64,000 nt of DNA from Ischnura elegans (GCF_921293095.1 NC_060248.1:134366972-134430971), one strand, 5' to 3'; positions 10,957 to 22,256 are shown, numbered from the stretch's first letter. Numbers and translations are program-made. The notes: generated from the sequence alone by a model not told the origin.

Positions 10957-12584
10957 AGGCCGCTTAACACGGTGAATTTTATTTCGCAAGATCATTCTAA
11001 TGATCTTTCGAATGACCATCATTAACCGTGTGTAACGGAAATTTCCTGCGATCGAATGATCATTTGAGGAAAATTTTAGGCCTGTTCTAATTTGCTTCTA
11101 CATCTACATTATACCCTGCGAGCCACCTATAGGGTGTTTGGCAGGGGGTGATCAATCACCAACATGCAGCACGCAAGAGGACCGCCACATGCACACCACA
11201 CAGTCAAAGAAATATTATGCACACTAGAAAAATATACATGCTTATTCATTAAAAAATTGCTAATGGTTAGTAATTCCTAGAGCAAATACATGCAAGGTTA
11301 GAACTACGAAAAACATGCAATGGGTGATCCTAGCGAGCGTTGCCATTAATGCTTTCAATTGAGACAACATTGCTATCCTTAATAGCACGAGGGAAGAATG
11401 ACATTTTAAATCTCTCTGTTTTGCAGTCTATTTATTTTATTTTATTCTCACGATCACGTCTACTATAGTACGATGGTATACGAAGGATATGATTCACGTC
11501 GTCTGAGAAAATATTATCTTCGAGTTTCCTAAGTAAGTTAAGCCTATACTTCGATCTACGCTCCTGTAAAGATTCCCATCCTAACTCGTTTAACATACTT
11601 GAAACGCTGCACTTTTTGTCGTAACAACTCATCACAAATCTGGCCGCCCTGCGCTGTACTCGATTAATTTCACCTATTAGTCCTACCTCGTAAGGGTCCC
11701 ACACGCTAGCAGCATATTCAAAGGGAGGCCTCACTAGAGTCAGGTAGCTTATTTCTTTCACCTTTTTTGGGCATTTACCGAGAATTCTTTTTACAAATCC
11801 AAGTTTACGGTTGCTTGAATGATTTCCGTGAATGATATGAGCGCACGGCGTCCATCTTGCCGTTGGCATACACCTCGGAATTTTAAGATCATATTTAAAA
11901 TTTTGGAAGCAAAGTAACCATATGCAAAGCTCAAATAATAATATGTACTTTGAGAGAACATAAATTCACAAACATCAATTGTCTAAAATGGGTAATTCGG
12001 AAATGACATTCGGGATATTCAATTAATAAAAACGTCGTTTTTCTCCTCGATTGCTTCAATATTTTGTGTAATTTACAATTATTAAAATATATTACATGAG
12101 ATGAGCGCTGAAGTTTGGGTTGAGAGCCCCAATTAATGACAAAATCTCTGTTTATTCGGTGAACACAGTAGAACGAAAATGAGCCGTTACGTTATCTTGG
12201 CTCCCCTATGAAATCACAATATTGCCTGTCTCTCTCATCATTGAAGGTAAACATAAGAATTAAATTTCAAGCATTTCCCAATTTGCTTGAATGATTCCGT
12301 GAATAATATAAATGATATGGTCATTTGAAGAGTAAGTTTCCTTGTGATCATGTTCTAGAGCGCACTATCTTGAAGCAGAATGATCGTTGCCCTTCAGCGA
12401 AAACAACTTATTTTAACTTATGTACTTCGTTACGAGTTCACAAAACGCACGATTTATGAAAGTGGTTTTCCGCTATCAATTCGCACCGTTCTAATCTCTA
12501 CTTAGTACGTCATAACCCACCGAAAGACGAATGAATATAGTTCGAATGATCTTTCGAATGAAAATTCACCGTGTAAAGCGGCCT
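10957..12584. mobile_element. M1: TTA-flanked inverted-repeat element (1.6 kb incl. nested LINE B)
   Basis: Left end AGGCCGCTTAACACGGTGAA and right end, complemented, AGGCCGCTTTACACGGTGAA. Each is bordered by TTA (10954-10956 and 12585-12587), the 3-bp duplication typical of PIF/Harbinger elements. Subterminal sequence repeats GATCATTCGAATGATC-type palindromic motifs. No transposase is present. A LINE B copy (11098-11810) is inserted near its left end. The termini resemble M2 and M3 (shared AGGCC and ACACGGTG). Confidence 0.75.
11098..11810 (-). pseudogene. LINE B copy, 5' truncated, with target duplication
   Basis: Minus strand encodes the C-terminal end of the LINE B protein: RKLGFVKRILGKCPKKVKE, EYAASVWDPYEVGLIGEINR, VQRRAARFV, LNELGWESLQERRSKYRLN. 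A stop falls near 11430 and a 3' tail ends at 11098-11130 (TACATCTAC repeats). It is flanked by a 6-bp direct repeat TTGCTT (11092-11097 and 11811-11816), marking a 5'-truncated retrotransposition into M1. The M1 sequence TTGCTTGAATGATT resumes immediately after it. Confidence 0.85.
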
Positions 12585-12684
12585 TTATGCCTTCTCATCT
12601 TGTCTGTATGAGCAGTTGGCAAGTTTTTCCTTTGCATGAATGTGGACGTATTTGTTAGCATGCAATTTTCAATTCTTTGCAACT

Positions 12685-13105
12685 TTCCAATTCCCAGGTC
12701 AGAACAGGGTTTGCCATTGTTGAGCGTCGAGCGAGAGGGCTTTCCTATCCCACCCCAAAGTTGATGGCTGCAGCGTTGCCAAGTCAAAAGGGGACTTTTA
12801 GCGCACATTGGACAACATTCTTGAAAATCATCGTAGAAAGACGATCAAAAAAGGACCGTATTTCTGGTGTCATCAAGAAGACGATAAAGGAAATAAATTG
12901 TTGATATCACGAGAGGAACTATAAAATCAAAATTGTACTACACGTGGCCCACATGGGTGGGGGCCCTCCCGGTGTTTTGGGTCCATCCGTCGCGAGCTCG
13001 GACCCCGGGAAAGGGTCGGATTAGGCTCGGAGTCGAGGGTGAACCCTCATTAGGGCGACTGACCATCGGTAGTCCCCACGAGAGCGACATTAACCAAATT
13101 TGGAA
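12685..13105 (+). repeat. Copy 2 of the GC-rich dispersed repeat
   Basis: Near-identical, in opposite orientation, to 4510-5095. It includes a shared AT-rich part with GGGGACTTTTAGCGCACATT and the GC-rich core from 12933, which reads as the same 54-residue peptide. After GAGAGCGACATTAACC the two copies diverge. Because both copies sit inside the 13.2-kb insertion as a large inverted pair about 7.6 kb apart, they may have helped rearrange it. Confidence 0.65.
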
Positions 13106-13116
13106 CAAAAAATCAT

Positions 13117-13435
13117 TTATAATTCTATTTTGAATTTATGTTTTCCGTACTAGCCGACATTTTTAGGAAGCAAACTCCACCGATTCCCGGAAACTCTCGC
13201 CGCGCTAAAGAAGGCGACGTAATACAGCGATACTCCACTGGTGGCTACTGCCTTGTGACGTCACATCTCAATCAAGATGGAGGCACTGTGTTTCAGCGCA
13301 ACATGAAATTTTCCGACTTTCAAAACGTTTTAAAGTGCATACCCCAGATGCAGGAAATAAAAGTGACTATACTAATGTTTCTTTTTTAGGCTAAACTTTC
13401 AAATTCAGCAATAAAAAAAATTAGTGCACTTCCCT
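13117..13435. repeat. Right terminal region of the 13.2-kb insertion
   Basis: Contains GGCTACTGCCTTGTGACGTC (13242-13261), the mirror of the block near 437-457, followed by CAAGATGGAGGC. It ends at the perfect terminal repeat 13422-13437. An 83-codon ORF at 13138-13389 overlaps this block but shows no family signature. Confidence 0.5.
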
Positions 13436-13437
13436 AT

Positions 13438-15202
13438 AGTCCAGGGGCTGTGGGGAGATATCAAATAGACTACGTTACGGTAAGACACACGTTTAGGAAT
13501 AGTGTGAAAAACTCGCGCAGCTTCCCTGCAGCAGATGCGGATTCGGACCATAACCTAGTACTTATGAAATGCAACGTAAGATTCAAAAGACTCATGAAAG
13601 GTAGGAGGGTGAGGAAATGGAATGTAGAAGCCCTGAAGGGGAGTATGAGGAGAGAATATCAGGAACTAGTGGACATTAGTATACGGGAGATTGAAAGTAC
13701 TAAGATTGTTGAGGAAAGATGGGATAATATTAAAACGGGAATAGTGAAATCGGCGGAAAAGTCAATCGGTTACGTTGACAGTAGAAGGATAAAGAAGTCG
13801 TGGATAACGGAGAACATGATAAGGGAAATGGAGGAGAGGAGGAAGTGGAAGAACGTGGACGCAAAACAGGGCAAAAGAATGTATAGACAAATAAATAATC
13901 GATTACGGCGTGAAACTAAAGTTAAGTCGCTATCGGGCGGCAAAAGAGGACAAGCCATGTCTAAAATTAAGGCTAAAGATGGGAGGATGCTAACCGAGCG
14001 AGAAGAGGTACAGAGTCGATGGAAGGAATACGTGGAGGACCTGTATGACGGAATGAACAGACCAGAGAGATTGAGTTTAGAGGAGGAAAGTGCAGGGGAG
14101 GAGGGTAATCTTGGGCCGGAGATATTAGATTCGGAAATGGAGAGAGCACTTCGTGATATGAAGGCTAGGAAAGCAGTGGGCGTGGACAATATCCCGTGTG
14201 AGCTTCTGAATAATCTAGGGAAGGATAGTAAGAAAAGGTTTTTCGAGCTAGTGCGCAGGATTTATGAGGAGGGATGTTGGCCGGAGGATTTCGTGAAGAC
14301 GGTTTTAATTCCGCTTCCAAAAAAGAAGAAAGCTGTGGAATGCGGAGATTATAGAACAATCAGCCTAATATCGCATGCGGCGAAAGTGATGCTGAGGATA
14401 TTGAACAGACAAACGAGTATTTGGGCGAAGATCAGTTTGGTTTCAGAAGAGGGAAGTCAACTCGTGATGCAATAGCAATAATGAGGTCCCTCGGGGAGAG
14501 GAGGCTAGAACATGACCAGGACGTATATGCTGTTTCGTGGATTTTGAGAAAGCGTTTGAATGGGTGAACTGGGTTAAGTTAATATATTTTTTATTCTCAA
14601 GAGTATAGGTGTGGATTGAAGGGATAGACGACTGATTCGTAACCTGTCGTCTATCCCTCGTAGTCTGTAAAGCGGACGGAGAATCTGGGTGGGCAAGCAT
14701 TGACCGAGTTGTGACGCAAGGCTGTCCTCTATCGCCGCTGCTCTTTAACGTGTACGCTGAATAGATGGTAAGGGAAGCGTGGGATGACTTAGAAGCTGGA
14801 ATAAAAGTGGGATGAATGATGTTCAAATCAGTGAGATTCGCGGATTATCAGGTGTTGATTAGCCAGTCAGCGAGGGGGCTTCAGGCTCTAGTGGATGCGT
14901 TATACGAGGGTTGTTAGGAGTATAGAATGAGGATTAATCACAAGAAAACTAAGGTTATGTGGTTTTGTAAAGCATCACGAGCGAAGAATGTGAGACTTAA
15001 GGTAAACGTGGGTGGTGAGAAACTTGAACAGGTTGAGCAGTTCAACTATTTAGACAGTACGTTGGAGGAAAACGGATACGGTAGTAAGGACATAAGGAAG
15101 AGAATTGCATTAGCAAAGGAGGCGTTCATGAACAGGAAGGAGCTTCTGGGAGGATCGTTATGTAAGAGTTTAAAGAAAAGGTTACTGAAGAGTTTGATCT
15201 GG
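13438..15202 (+). pseudogene. LINE A, segment 2: endonuclease end and reverse transcriptase
   Basis: Continuation of segment 1. The open part (13450-14475) begins GRYQIDYVTVRHTFRNSVKN, carries the endonuclease SDHNLVLM box, a basic linker, and the reverse transcriptase entry VGVDNIPCELL with LIPLPKKKKAVECGDYR and TISLISHAAKVMLRILNR. The frame then breaks. Later motifs persist in shifted frames: DFEKAFEWVN (about 14540-14565), TQGCPLSPLLFNVYAE (14713-14762) and a catalytic box that reads FADYQ instead of FADD-x (about 14836-14850), so the enzyme would be inactive. NHKKTKVM follows near 14937. The segment stops at 15200-15202 where the Harbinger element is inserted. Confidence 0.88.
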
Positions 15203-15220
15203 GGGGTTACCATGTAAATT

Positions 15221-15376
15221 CGAGACCGTCTTCGGATTCGCCTTCGGCAGGGAATTCGACTTCGAGTCCGCTTCCGAAGGCTTGCCGAAGACGAAACCGA
15301 AGGTGCTTCGGCGCGACCACGTAACAACCTTCGACTCGTCGGCTTCGAATTCGAAAAGCTTTTCGAAGAGACGCAA
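15221..15376. repeat. Left subterminal TTCGAA/CTTCGG array of the Harbinger element
   Basis: About 155 bp packed with CTTCGG, TTCGAA, CCGAAG and TTCGAAAAGCTTTTCGAAG-type palindromic units, much richer in GC and CpG than its surroundings. The right end has a matching block. Repeated short palindromes next to the termini are expected binding sites for the element's Myb-like or MADF-like accessory protein; that role is inferred. Confidence 0.6.
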
Positions 15377-17357
15377 TAACTGAAGGATGAAACAATGACG
15401 TAATCATTTGCAGCCAATGAAGAACGTGTGCCGCATTGGGTGTGTCTGCTTCCGTCTGCTTCACAAACACAGAATAAGAGGTAAGTATTTCCATATGAGG
15501 TAAGTAACTCGGATAATTGCTCGTATTGTAAATATCCTTCATTACTTTCAAGGCGCAAGAAGTTGTTTTTATTGTATAAACTTATTTACTTCGATTACGG
15601 TAAATAATGAAATGCTGATGATTGATAATGAATAAACAAGTCAACGAAATCGAGGCCAACGATGTCGGAATGCCAAACAGCAGCTGTTTCAACATTCTGA
15701 GGCTTTTATTTTCGTCCCAACAATAGATAAACAACCTTTTAAAATGTCAAACAAAGTATTTATCCCATAATACGTGATGCGTATTTCAACAAAGCAAACG
15801 TTACATGCCGCCTAATTCGTTCGTTCATCCACTGTTGGGACTCCTGAATTTAATCAATGTGAAATCAAGCGACAATTAAATTAAGGTATCAAAAATAACT
15901 CAATAGCCGAATATATCACCTGACCATAGCATTGATTCTTTAATATCCATTCATTCATCAGATACCGTTGCGGCTTCATCTATTCGCCAGTTTTGGTTGC
16001 AATTCTCTCTGCACAAATTATACTAATACTGGTATTTTATTTTAGATTTTGCATTTAGAAAGTGAAGAAGACTGGAGCCATGGAAGGACAACATCATAAA
16101 GGTGAACGACGATGTTTGTTAAGCTACTCCTTTTGAGGTAACACATACTTGATCATTTTTCAATTTCTGTAACAACTGTGAGCATACCCTGAATACTGAC
16201 GGGATAACCGAGAAGGCAAGTGGTATAAACCTAAAGGTATGACATAATCATTTGGCGCATTTTATGATTTAAGTGCTCTATATTACTGAGATGGTATGTT
16301 TCGCAATCACTGCATGTCTTCCTTTACCAACGAAATGGAAGTCTTATCCCGGAGAGGTAATTTGTTTGTTTATTTATTGTGTATACGGTGGTGGGAATAT
16401 TTATTTATATGATGGGAATGTGAGGAAATATAATAAGCTGTAAATGAATTTGCATTATGTTTTTGTGCATACGAAAGGCGTGCTTGATACCATGAGGAAG
16501 GTATTTACCAGAAAATTAATATTTAATGGATGATAGTTACTTTGGCTGTAATGATACTTGCATTGAATTGAAATAGTTGGTAAAAATGCCTCTAATTCTG
16601 TAGTAAAAGCATAGACAGTGACACAAATGGTTGCAATCCTCCTGAAAGATGAATTATATACATCTTTCGTTTGAGTGTTAGTGTCATTGATGCCATTCCA
16701 TGATTAGATGGCATGATTCCTGTGAGGCCCTTTTTTACTGTGTTACCCAACCTGGGTTATATTTGTGGTAAATACCTCATCGTGGAATATCAAGAAGTAT
16801 ATATATTAATTGAATGCCTTTCTACTTAGTTTATAAAGTATGCTGTATTTTAATTAGATCATAAAGCTACTGTCAGTACATGCAGATGTTCCGCAGTAAC
16901 AAATGTCATATATTTTTACAATAATGGAAGTTATATTTGTATGCCTGAGAGGTAAGATGTTTTTGCAGTATGTAATCATGTTATTTCTATTGCTTTATTA
17001 TGTTTTCTACTCAATGCTTGTGTTTCTTTACCAGCAAAGATTACATGCTGTTGTTTGTTACATGAATGGAAGGCGTGCTCATACTCAAAAGGAAAAATTG
17101 AAACCTTAAAATGCTTTTTAAAAACAGTTTTACCTAACAAATACATCTTTAAGATAATATTTTTTCCCTCAGCATTCATATGTCGTCTAATCCATTATGA
17201 TATTTCTAAACGATACCTTTATTGATTATATTTTGTTTACAAATTGTTTTGGCTAGTTAAATGAATGTGAATTATTATAATTGAATGAGATAATTGTTTT
17301 ATTGTGATTGATTATTCACAATTCATCTTTGCAGAGTACTTCAATTTACAATTTCAG

Positions 17358-18378
17358 AACATGATGCAGGCAAAGGAGCCAATTTCAGGGTCTCTGTAGA
17401 GCAGCGAGCCATAATGCTGCAATTTATGGAGGAGCACCCTGCATTTGCTCGTGACCAATTATGTTGCCCAAAAAGAGCTGCCTCCTCCTGCCTCATCTCA
17501 TGTACCTTCTACTTCACATGACCCCTCCCCAGTTCCACACCCAAACCAGCAGAGCGATGAAGGCTCTCAGGGAAAGGGGACAAAGGAAGAGGGAAAAAAG
17601 TGGTGAGTTTTCTGGCTATCTAGGGATAAATGAATGTCAATTACTGTGCTAGAAATGAAGTGATCTCTCGAAACATAGTGACTGAAAGTAGCTGGCTCAA
17701 TAAATACGAAATGCATAAGTAAGGGATGTTCAAATAGTGATATGTTTTCTCATAATAATATTCTATTCTTCACTCTTTTAATTTATTTTGTTAAAAAGTA
17801 TAGATATATCCGGAGTGTATTTGGGTTACCTTTGTCTCCAATCCAGCCAGCACTAAAATACCATTAATACGGATGACATCCGTAGAAACTTTTTTCCCAA
17901 ATAGCAATATGTTTATGGTTGTTAAAAACTTTTATCTTTGAATGGAATGAGATTAATACTAAACATTATTTGTAACGAAGCCTCAATTAAGATCATTCAT
18001 GTGTAATTTCCTCTGTCATAACAAACATTTTGATGTTCATGACTTAGTGAGTATCTAGTTCAATTAGATTCAGCCAGTTCATTCCTTTGAGAATCTTAGA
18101 GAAATTCTCACCTTAATTTGGATAGCCAATACATTTTCAGTATTCCATTGCACTGTTGCTATGTCAGGGTATTTATATCTGAGCCGTAATTTTCTATATT
18201 AATATTTGTTTCACAAAAATACATTAATTTAAATTTTTTGAGAAGTCTAATGCGTTGTGAATAAATTTATTTCAGACGATAACTCCACATTGCTCGATGA
18301 ACGCATGGTCAAGGCAGCTGATGTGAGAAGAACTGCTGTGGCCCAAATGGCGGAGACCTTCCAGGCTGTTGCGAATGA
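17358..18378 (+). CDS. Harbinger accessory protein (two recognisable exons, frameshifted)
   Basis: Exon 1 (17358-17602) follows an acceptor ATTTCAG and ends at donor GTGAGT; it encodes NFRVSVEQRAIMLQFMEEHP followed by AFARD, then, in another frame, a proline/serine-rich region (PPPASSHVPSTSHDPSPVPH). Exon 2 (18276-18378) lies between TTTATTTCAG and GTAAGT and encodes DNSTLLDERMVKAADVRR then TAVAQMAETFQAVANE. The first part resembles the MADF/Myb-like N-terminus found in second proteins of Harbinger elements, which help import and target the transposase. Exons upstream of 17358 and the C-terminus were not identified. A frameshift in exon 1 suggests it is inactive. Confidence 0.55.
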
Positions 18379-18697
18379 GTAAGTTAAATTGGAGAAAGGG
18401 AAAGGTATCCATACATCTTTCAACATTTCGAGAGATTAGAGATGTCTCCAAGTTAAAAAAATGCTTTATTATTTCATGCTAACATTTTCCACTGGCCACT
18501 GCCTACATTGGCATAACATTGAATTAAGTCTGCAAAAAGGCAAATTTCCAAATTTCACAATCTAAGAACATACAAACATTATATAGAGATAATTGAAATT
18601 TCATTAGTCGTTCTTAGAAATAATTCAGTCCTAACGGTGAACTATTTTTTGAATTGGATTTATTTGAAAAATACCATGTCAGTAGATTTCCACTAAC

Positions 18698-19536
18698 TAT
18701 CATAACATTGATGGGATGAACTGATTTTCTATTTAAAAATAAGTTTTCCTGCTCTTTTGGTGCTTTGATGACTAAATAAGTTCCATCAACATAGCCTATT
18801 GTGCCAGGTATTTGTGTGACTAGGTAATTCCTGGGTGAAAAGAAAGTATATGTTATTATTATTAATTCTTGATTTCTCTCTTTTATAGATTCATCGAGTA
18901 CCTGAGAAGGCATTAACTTTGAAATTTTTTAATGGTAGTATTTCATGTAAACCAAATTGATTTTTTTATTAAAAGTAAATGTATATTTTAATTTATTAAT
19001 TTATTAAATGTATTGATAACTTTGTAATGTTATGGATAAATAAATCAAGGATTAAAATATAATGTATCCATGCTTGCGAATGATCCTGCTCATTTCCTCT
19101 CTCCTCAATGGTAAGTGGATCTATTTAGCAAGGATTTCGTTTGAGTTGAGAGCTTCTGTTAATTCCTCAATGGAATTGGACACGCTACTTTGGCAGAGTC
19201 AGAGATTACTATCGGTTCCGGTGCTTTTTTGGTAGCTTCCCTGACCATAAAAGTGAAGTGCATAGAGGACCTACGTAAGTAATTGGAATAAGTTAGTAGC
19301 GTATAAGTCACATGCAGAGATCATTTTCTTAGCCTTGATTTATTTTAACTAACTTTTGACTTAATGGGTATGGCCATGCTCCTCCGTGCTACTGCCATGT
19401 GTGGTCTCAAACCTGCCACAAGTTCACGCACCATATCTTTTGTCAGGCGGTAGAGCCCCTTGAAGACGAGATCGTCCACAGCAAAAGGGTCTGAGGAATC
19501 TGATTCCACGCAACCTAGCGCGATTGTGTGCAACAT
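18698..19536 (-). pseudogene. Harbinger transposase (HARBI1-like DDE, partial)
   Basis: Three minus-strand exons. Exon a (19536-19354) encodes SDPFAVDDLVFKGLYRLTKD, then MVRELVAGLRPHM and IPIKSKV, the helical N-terminus of the family; it ends at donor GTTAGT. Exon b starts at 19270 after TTACGTAG and reads VLYALHFYGQGSYQKSTGTD, then a frameshift, then QSSVSNSIEELTEAL. Exon c (18830-18698) follows TTTCACCCAG and reads IPGTIGYVDGTYLVIKAP and NRKSVHPINVMI, containing the first catalytic aspartate (VDGT). The remaining catalytic aspartate and glutamate were not found downstream, so the gene is truncated or badly decayed. Start taken as the ATG at 19536, but an upstream exon is possible. Confidence 0.75.
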
Positions 19537-20399
19537 TTTTGAGCTCTCTCTCTCTCCCCCTTTGCCTTCTTCTCAAAAAGTTGAGTCCCCATATCTCATC
19601 CATAGCTTTAGTTCAGAGTTTCATCATGCATCACAGATCAATCAAAGATAAGATTTTTATGTTAAAAGAAATAACATGGAGATTAAAATATCAAAATTAT
19701 TCTAAATGGCAATGTCCACAAATCCTTTTCACCATTCGAATTGTAGCTCCCATTATGTTATATTAGCCTAAAATATGAAAGTTCGCGAATCATCACTACT
19801 GCCACAGCCAAAATTGCAATATTTCGGAAATTAATTAATGAATTCATCGAAAATGTTTAGTGTCATCATGTTTTCGTGACAGTAATATTCCAACCTAACT
19901 TCATCAATGTGAATTGATTGTCCATATTGGACTTTTATTGAGATAATTGATTGGCTATGGCATTATGGAAACGTTAGTAATGACGATGATTACTTACCGA
20001 TGCAGCTTAAAAACTCCATATTTAATTAATCGTGAAGATGCCGGCCCAAACAACGCGAATGTATTAGTTGCATTCCAACTTTCATGAAGTAAATTCGAAC
20101 GATAACATAACTTGGGCATTTTAATTTGAAAACTTGACTATTTCATTACTTCAAAGGAAGCTTCAGGATATTAGATATATTCAATTTCTTACTCATACCT
20201 CAACGTAACTGTAATCAACATAATACGATAAACGGAGTCATCATCTTGGCCAAAACACACAACCGGGAATTGATTCAAATATCTACAATTCGAAGCCTGT
20301 AAATGGATTATGTTATCGTGCCATGTTTAAAATTGATTAAATTAAATAGTAGCATCATATAAGCAGCGTGGTTAACCTCAGAGGACACAAAAATTACGA

Positions 20400-20620
20400 T
20401 ATACGAAAGCTCGTCAAACCTTGAACCGAGAATCCGTGTTCGGCACTGAGTATTCGAAGCCTCAAACCCCTTCGAATTCGCATGCCGAAGTTCGATTCGA
20501 AGGTCGTGCCGAAATTCGGAATGAAATGCTTACGTGGTCGCAACAATCGGGAACCACTTCGAATGTGACGTAACTTCGGCTCCGCTTGCCGAAGTCGAAG
20601 TCGAGAGTTCGGAATCGGCG
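20400..20620. repeat. Right subterminal TTCGAA/CTTCGG array of the Harbinger element
   Basis: Mirror of the left block: repeated TTCGAA, GCCGAAG and TTCGGAAT units through to the terminal repeat at 20621. Much more CpG-rich than the interior. Probable recognition region for the element's proteins. Confidence 0.6.
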
Positions 20621-20638
20621 TTTACGTGGTAACCCCCC

Positions 20639-21080
20639 TGGAGTGTAGCGCTCTACGGTGCGGAAACGTGGACACTGAGGAAAGAAGACGAGAGAAGATT
20701 GGAGGCATTCGAGATGTGGGTATGGAGAAGAATGGAGAGGGTGAAATGGACGGAGAGGAAAAGGAACGACGAAGTGCTGGATATGGTTGGCGAGGAGAGG
20801 CAGCTTTTAGATTAGATACGGAGGAGACAGAAGGTATGGATGGAGTTAGTGCTTAGCGGGGAGGGGATGTTGAAAAAGGTGTTAGAGGGTAGAATGTCAG
20901 GGAAGCGAGGGAGGGGAAGGAAAAGAATAGGATTTTTAGATCGATGGAAAGGTAGTAGGCCTTACAGTGAATTGAAGAAGGTAGTGCTGGAAGGGAAGAG
21001 AGGCTCCCAGATCACTCCTTAAATACTTCATGGAAACCTACCTTAATCGGTAGAATACTATAATAATAATAATTATAATT
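20639..21080 (+). pseudogene. LINE A, segment 3: C-terminal part and 3' end
   Basis: Resumes with SVALYGAETWTLRKEDERRL, EMWVWRRMERVKWTER, VLDMVGEERQLLD, then GRMSGKRGRGRKRIGFLDRW. This is the conserved C-terminal tail of this LINE type. A stop after RQLLD shows decay. The coding part ends at 21021 and the element finishes in a TAATAATAATAATTATAATT tail, a common LINE 3' end. Confidence 0.85.
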
Positions 21081-22256
21081 ATCAATGCCTTCTTTTTAAC
21101 ATTTTGGTCAGCCTATTTTTACCATTTTCTTTATCTTATTCAATTTATTCCTCAAAGTGGCTCAGTTTGCGTATTTTTCAAAAAAAGGTCAATGGGTGTC
21201 CTACATCGAAAGAAAAAGAAGCTTCGTGTAAAGAAAATTTATTTTGTAAATACGACCGGTGAACTTAACCCGAGGATGCCTGAAATACCCGCACCCACAA
21301 GAAAAGCTTCTGTTTCGTCATAACCTGAGATGCAGGAATTTTTTGGACGAAATTTCTGGAGGGAAAATTTCTTTCGGCAGTAGTTAAATGGCGATAAAAG
21401 AATGCTCGACTCGACCCGCGGGTCAAGCCATTCTTGCGAGAGAAACCCTCCCGAGCGCAATATCCCTCGACATTTCAAGTCGCCCCACGCAAACGGTGTC
21501 ATTGCTTGTTTATGGTATCCACGAGTGTTTTTCTTCAGGGCCACGAATACCGGTGTCAGATATCCCGCATACCTTCACATAGGGCACGTTACCCGAATCT
21601 GCCGAAGCCGAAAAAACTAGCTTCGCACGCTCGTGAGCTTATCGCAAAGCGAAAATGTGAGAATGTTAGCTCGGTGAGGGTCTGCCAAACGGTATTGCAA
21701 CACATTCCATCGCGTGGATGTAAATTATGATAGTATCAAGAGGTGATTGGCAACGCGTTCACAACTTTCCGGGCTGAATTCACTTTCATTCGGACATCAA
21801 GTTGAGGCCTTGGGTGACGCGGAGCGAGGAATTGTTGTATTTTCCATCAATCAAAGATTGTATCGCCATTCCATCCATTTCGTTCACCAATTTCAATAAA
21901 TCTACATTAAATCCCTGTTCACCGACGAGCCTTAAGGAACATAGATGCCAACTGACATTGCTATTTGTACTGAGGAGACATTTATTTTTGAGTACTTACC
22001 GGGAAATCTACTGCCACAGCAGGGAGTTTTCATTTGCAATCAATGTTACAACAGAGCAATGTAAGTCTCTAGATGCGTAAAGTATTTACCCAATGAGAAA
22101 TTGAATGATGCACGTAGTAAAAAAGAAATATTTAGTTGAATAGCGCCGGCAAAGCGGCTTTCTTCAAAAAGTAGTATCTACTCACAGCTGAGAATGCTAG
22201 TAAGTATAGATGGGAGGAAACAATTCATCAGATGCCTTATATGGAGCACGTTTATG
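21081..22256. other. Unassigned sequence with GC-rich overlapping ORFs
   Basis: Between LINE A and MITE 3. ORFs on both strands at 21239-21730 overlap in several frames without any recognised domain. A 28-bp stretch near 22091-22118 (ending GATGCACGTAGTAAAA) is nearly repeated at 22660-22690 inside MITE 3. Confidence 0.4.

Larger units (their letters stand above)
258..13435. mobile_element. 13.2-kb insertion with perfect inverted terminal repeats, interrupting LINE A
   Basis: The left junction (256-271) and right junction (13422-13437) are exact reverse complements over 16 bp (ATAGGGAAGTGCACTA and its complement). Both junctions lie inside the same LINE ORF. If the outer AT is a 2-bp target duplication (256-257 and 13436-13437), the empty site reads in frame as YTWN-SPG. 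About 180 bp in from each end both termini share a block, GTGACGTCACAAGGCAGTAG, in inverted orientation. No transposase for this element was recognised; the inside holds LINE B pieces, MITEs and a 420-bp inverted repeat pair. An AT target duplication is described for the ISL2EU branch of Harbinger-like transposons, but that assignment is only a guess. The interval could also be two elements that recombined. Confidence 0.6.
15203..20638. mobile_element. Harbinger (PIF) DNA transposon inserted in LINE A
   Basis: Terminal inverted repeats GGGGTTACCATGTAAA (left) and, complemented, GGGGGGTTACCACGTAAA (right). It is flanked by TGG (15200-15202, 20639-20641), a 3-bp duplication consistent with Harbinger, though a CTGG repeat makes the exact boundary ambiguous. 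Removing the interval restores the LINE A reading SLIW-SVALYGAETW. It has the two-gene layout of the superfamily: a DDE transposase on the minus strand (18698-19536) and a separate small DNA-binding-type protein on the plus strand (17358-18378). Both are split by introns and both look decayed. Confidence 0.85.

Noticed and set aside
258-13435. P-element identity for the 13.2-kb insertion
   Set aside because: P elements make 8-bp duplications; no 8-bp repeat flanks this insertion and the best-fitting duplication is AT.
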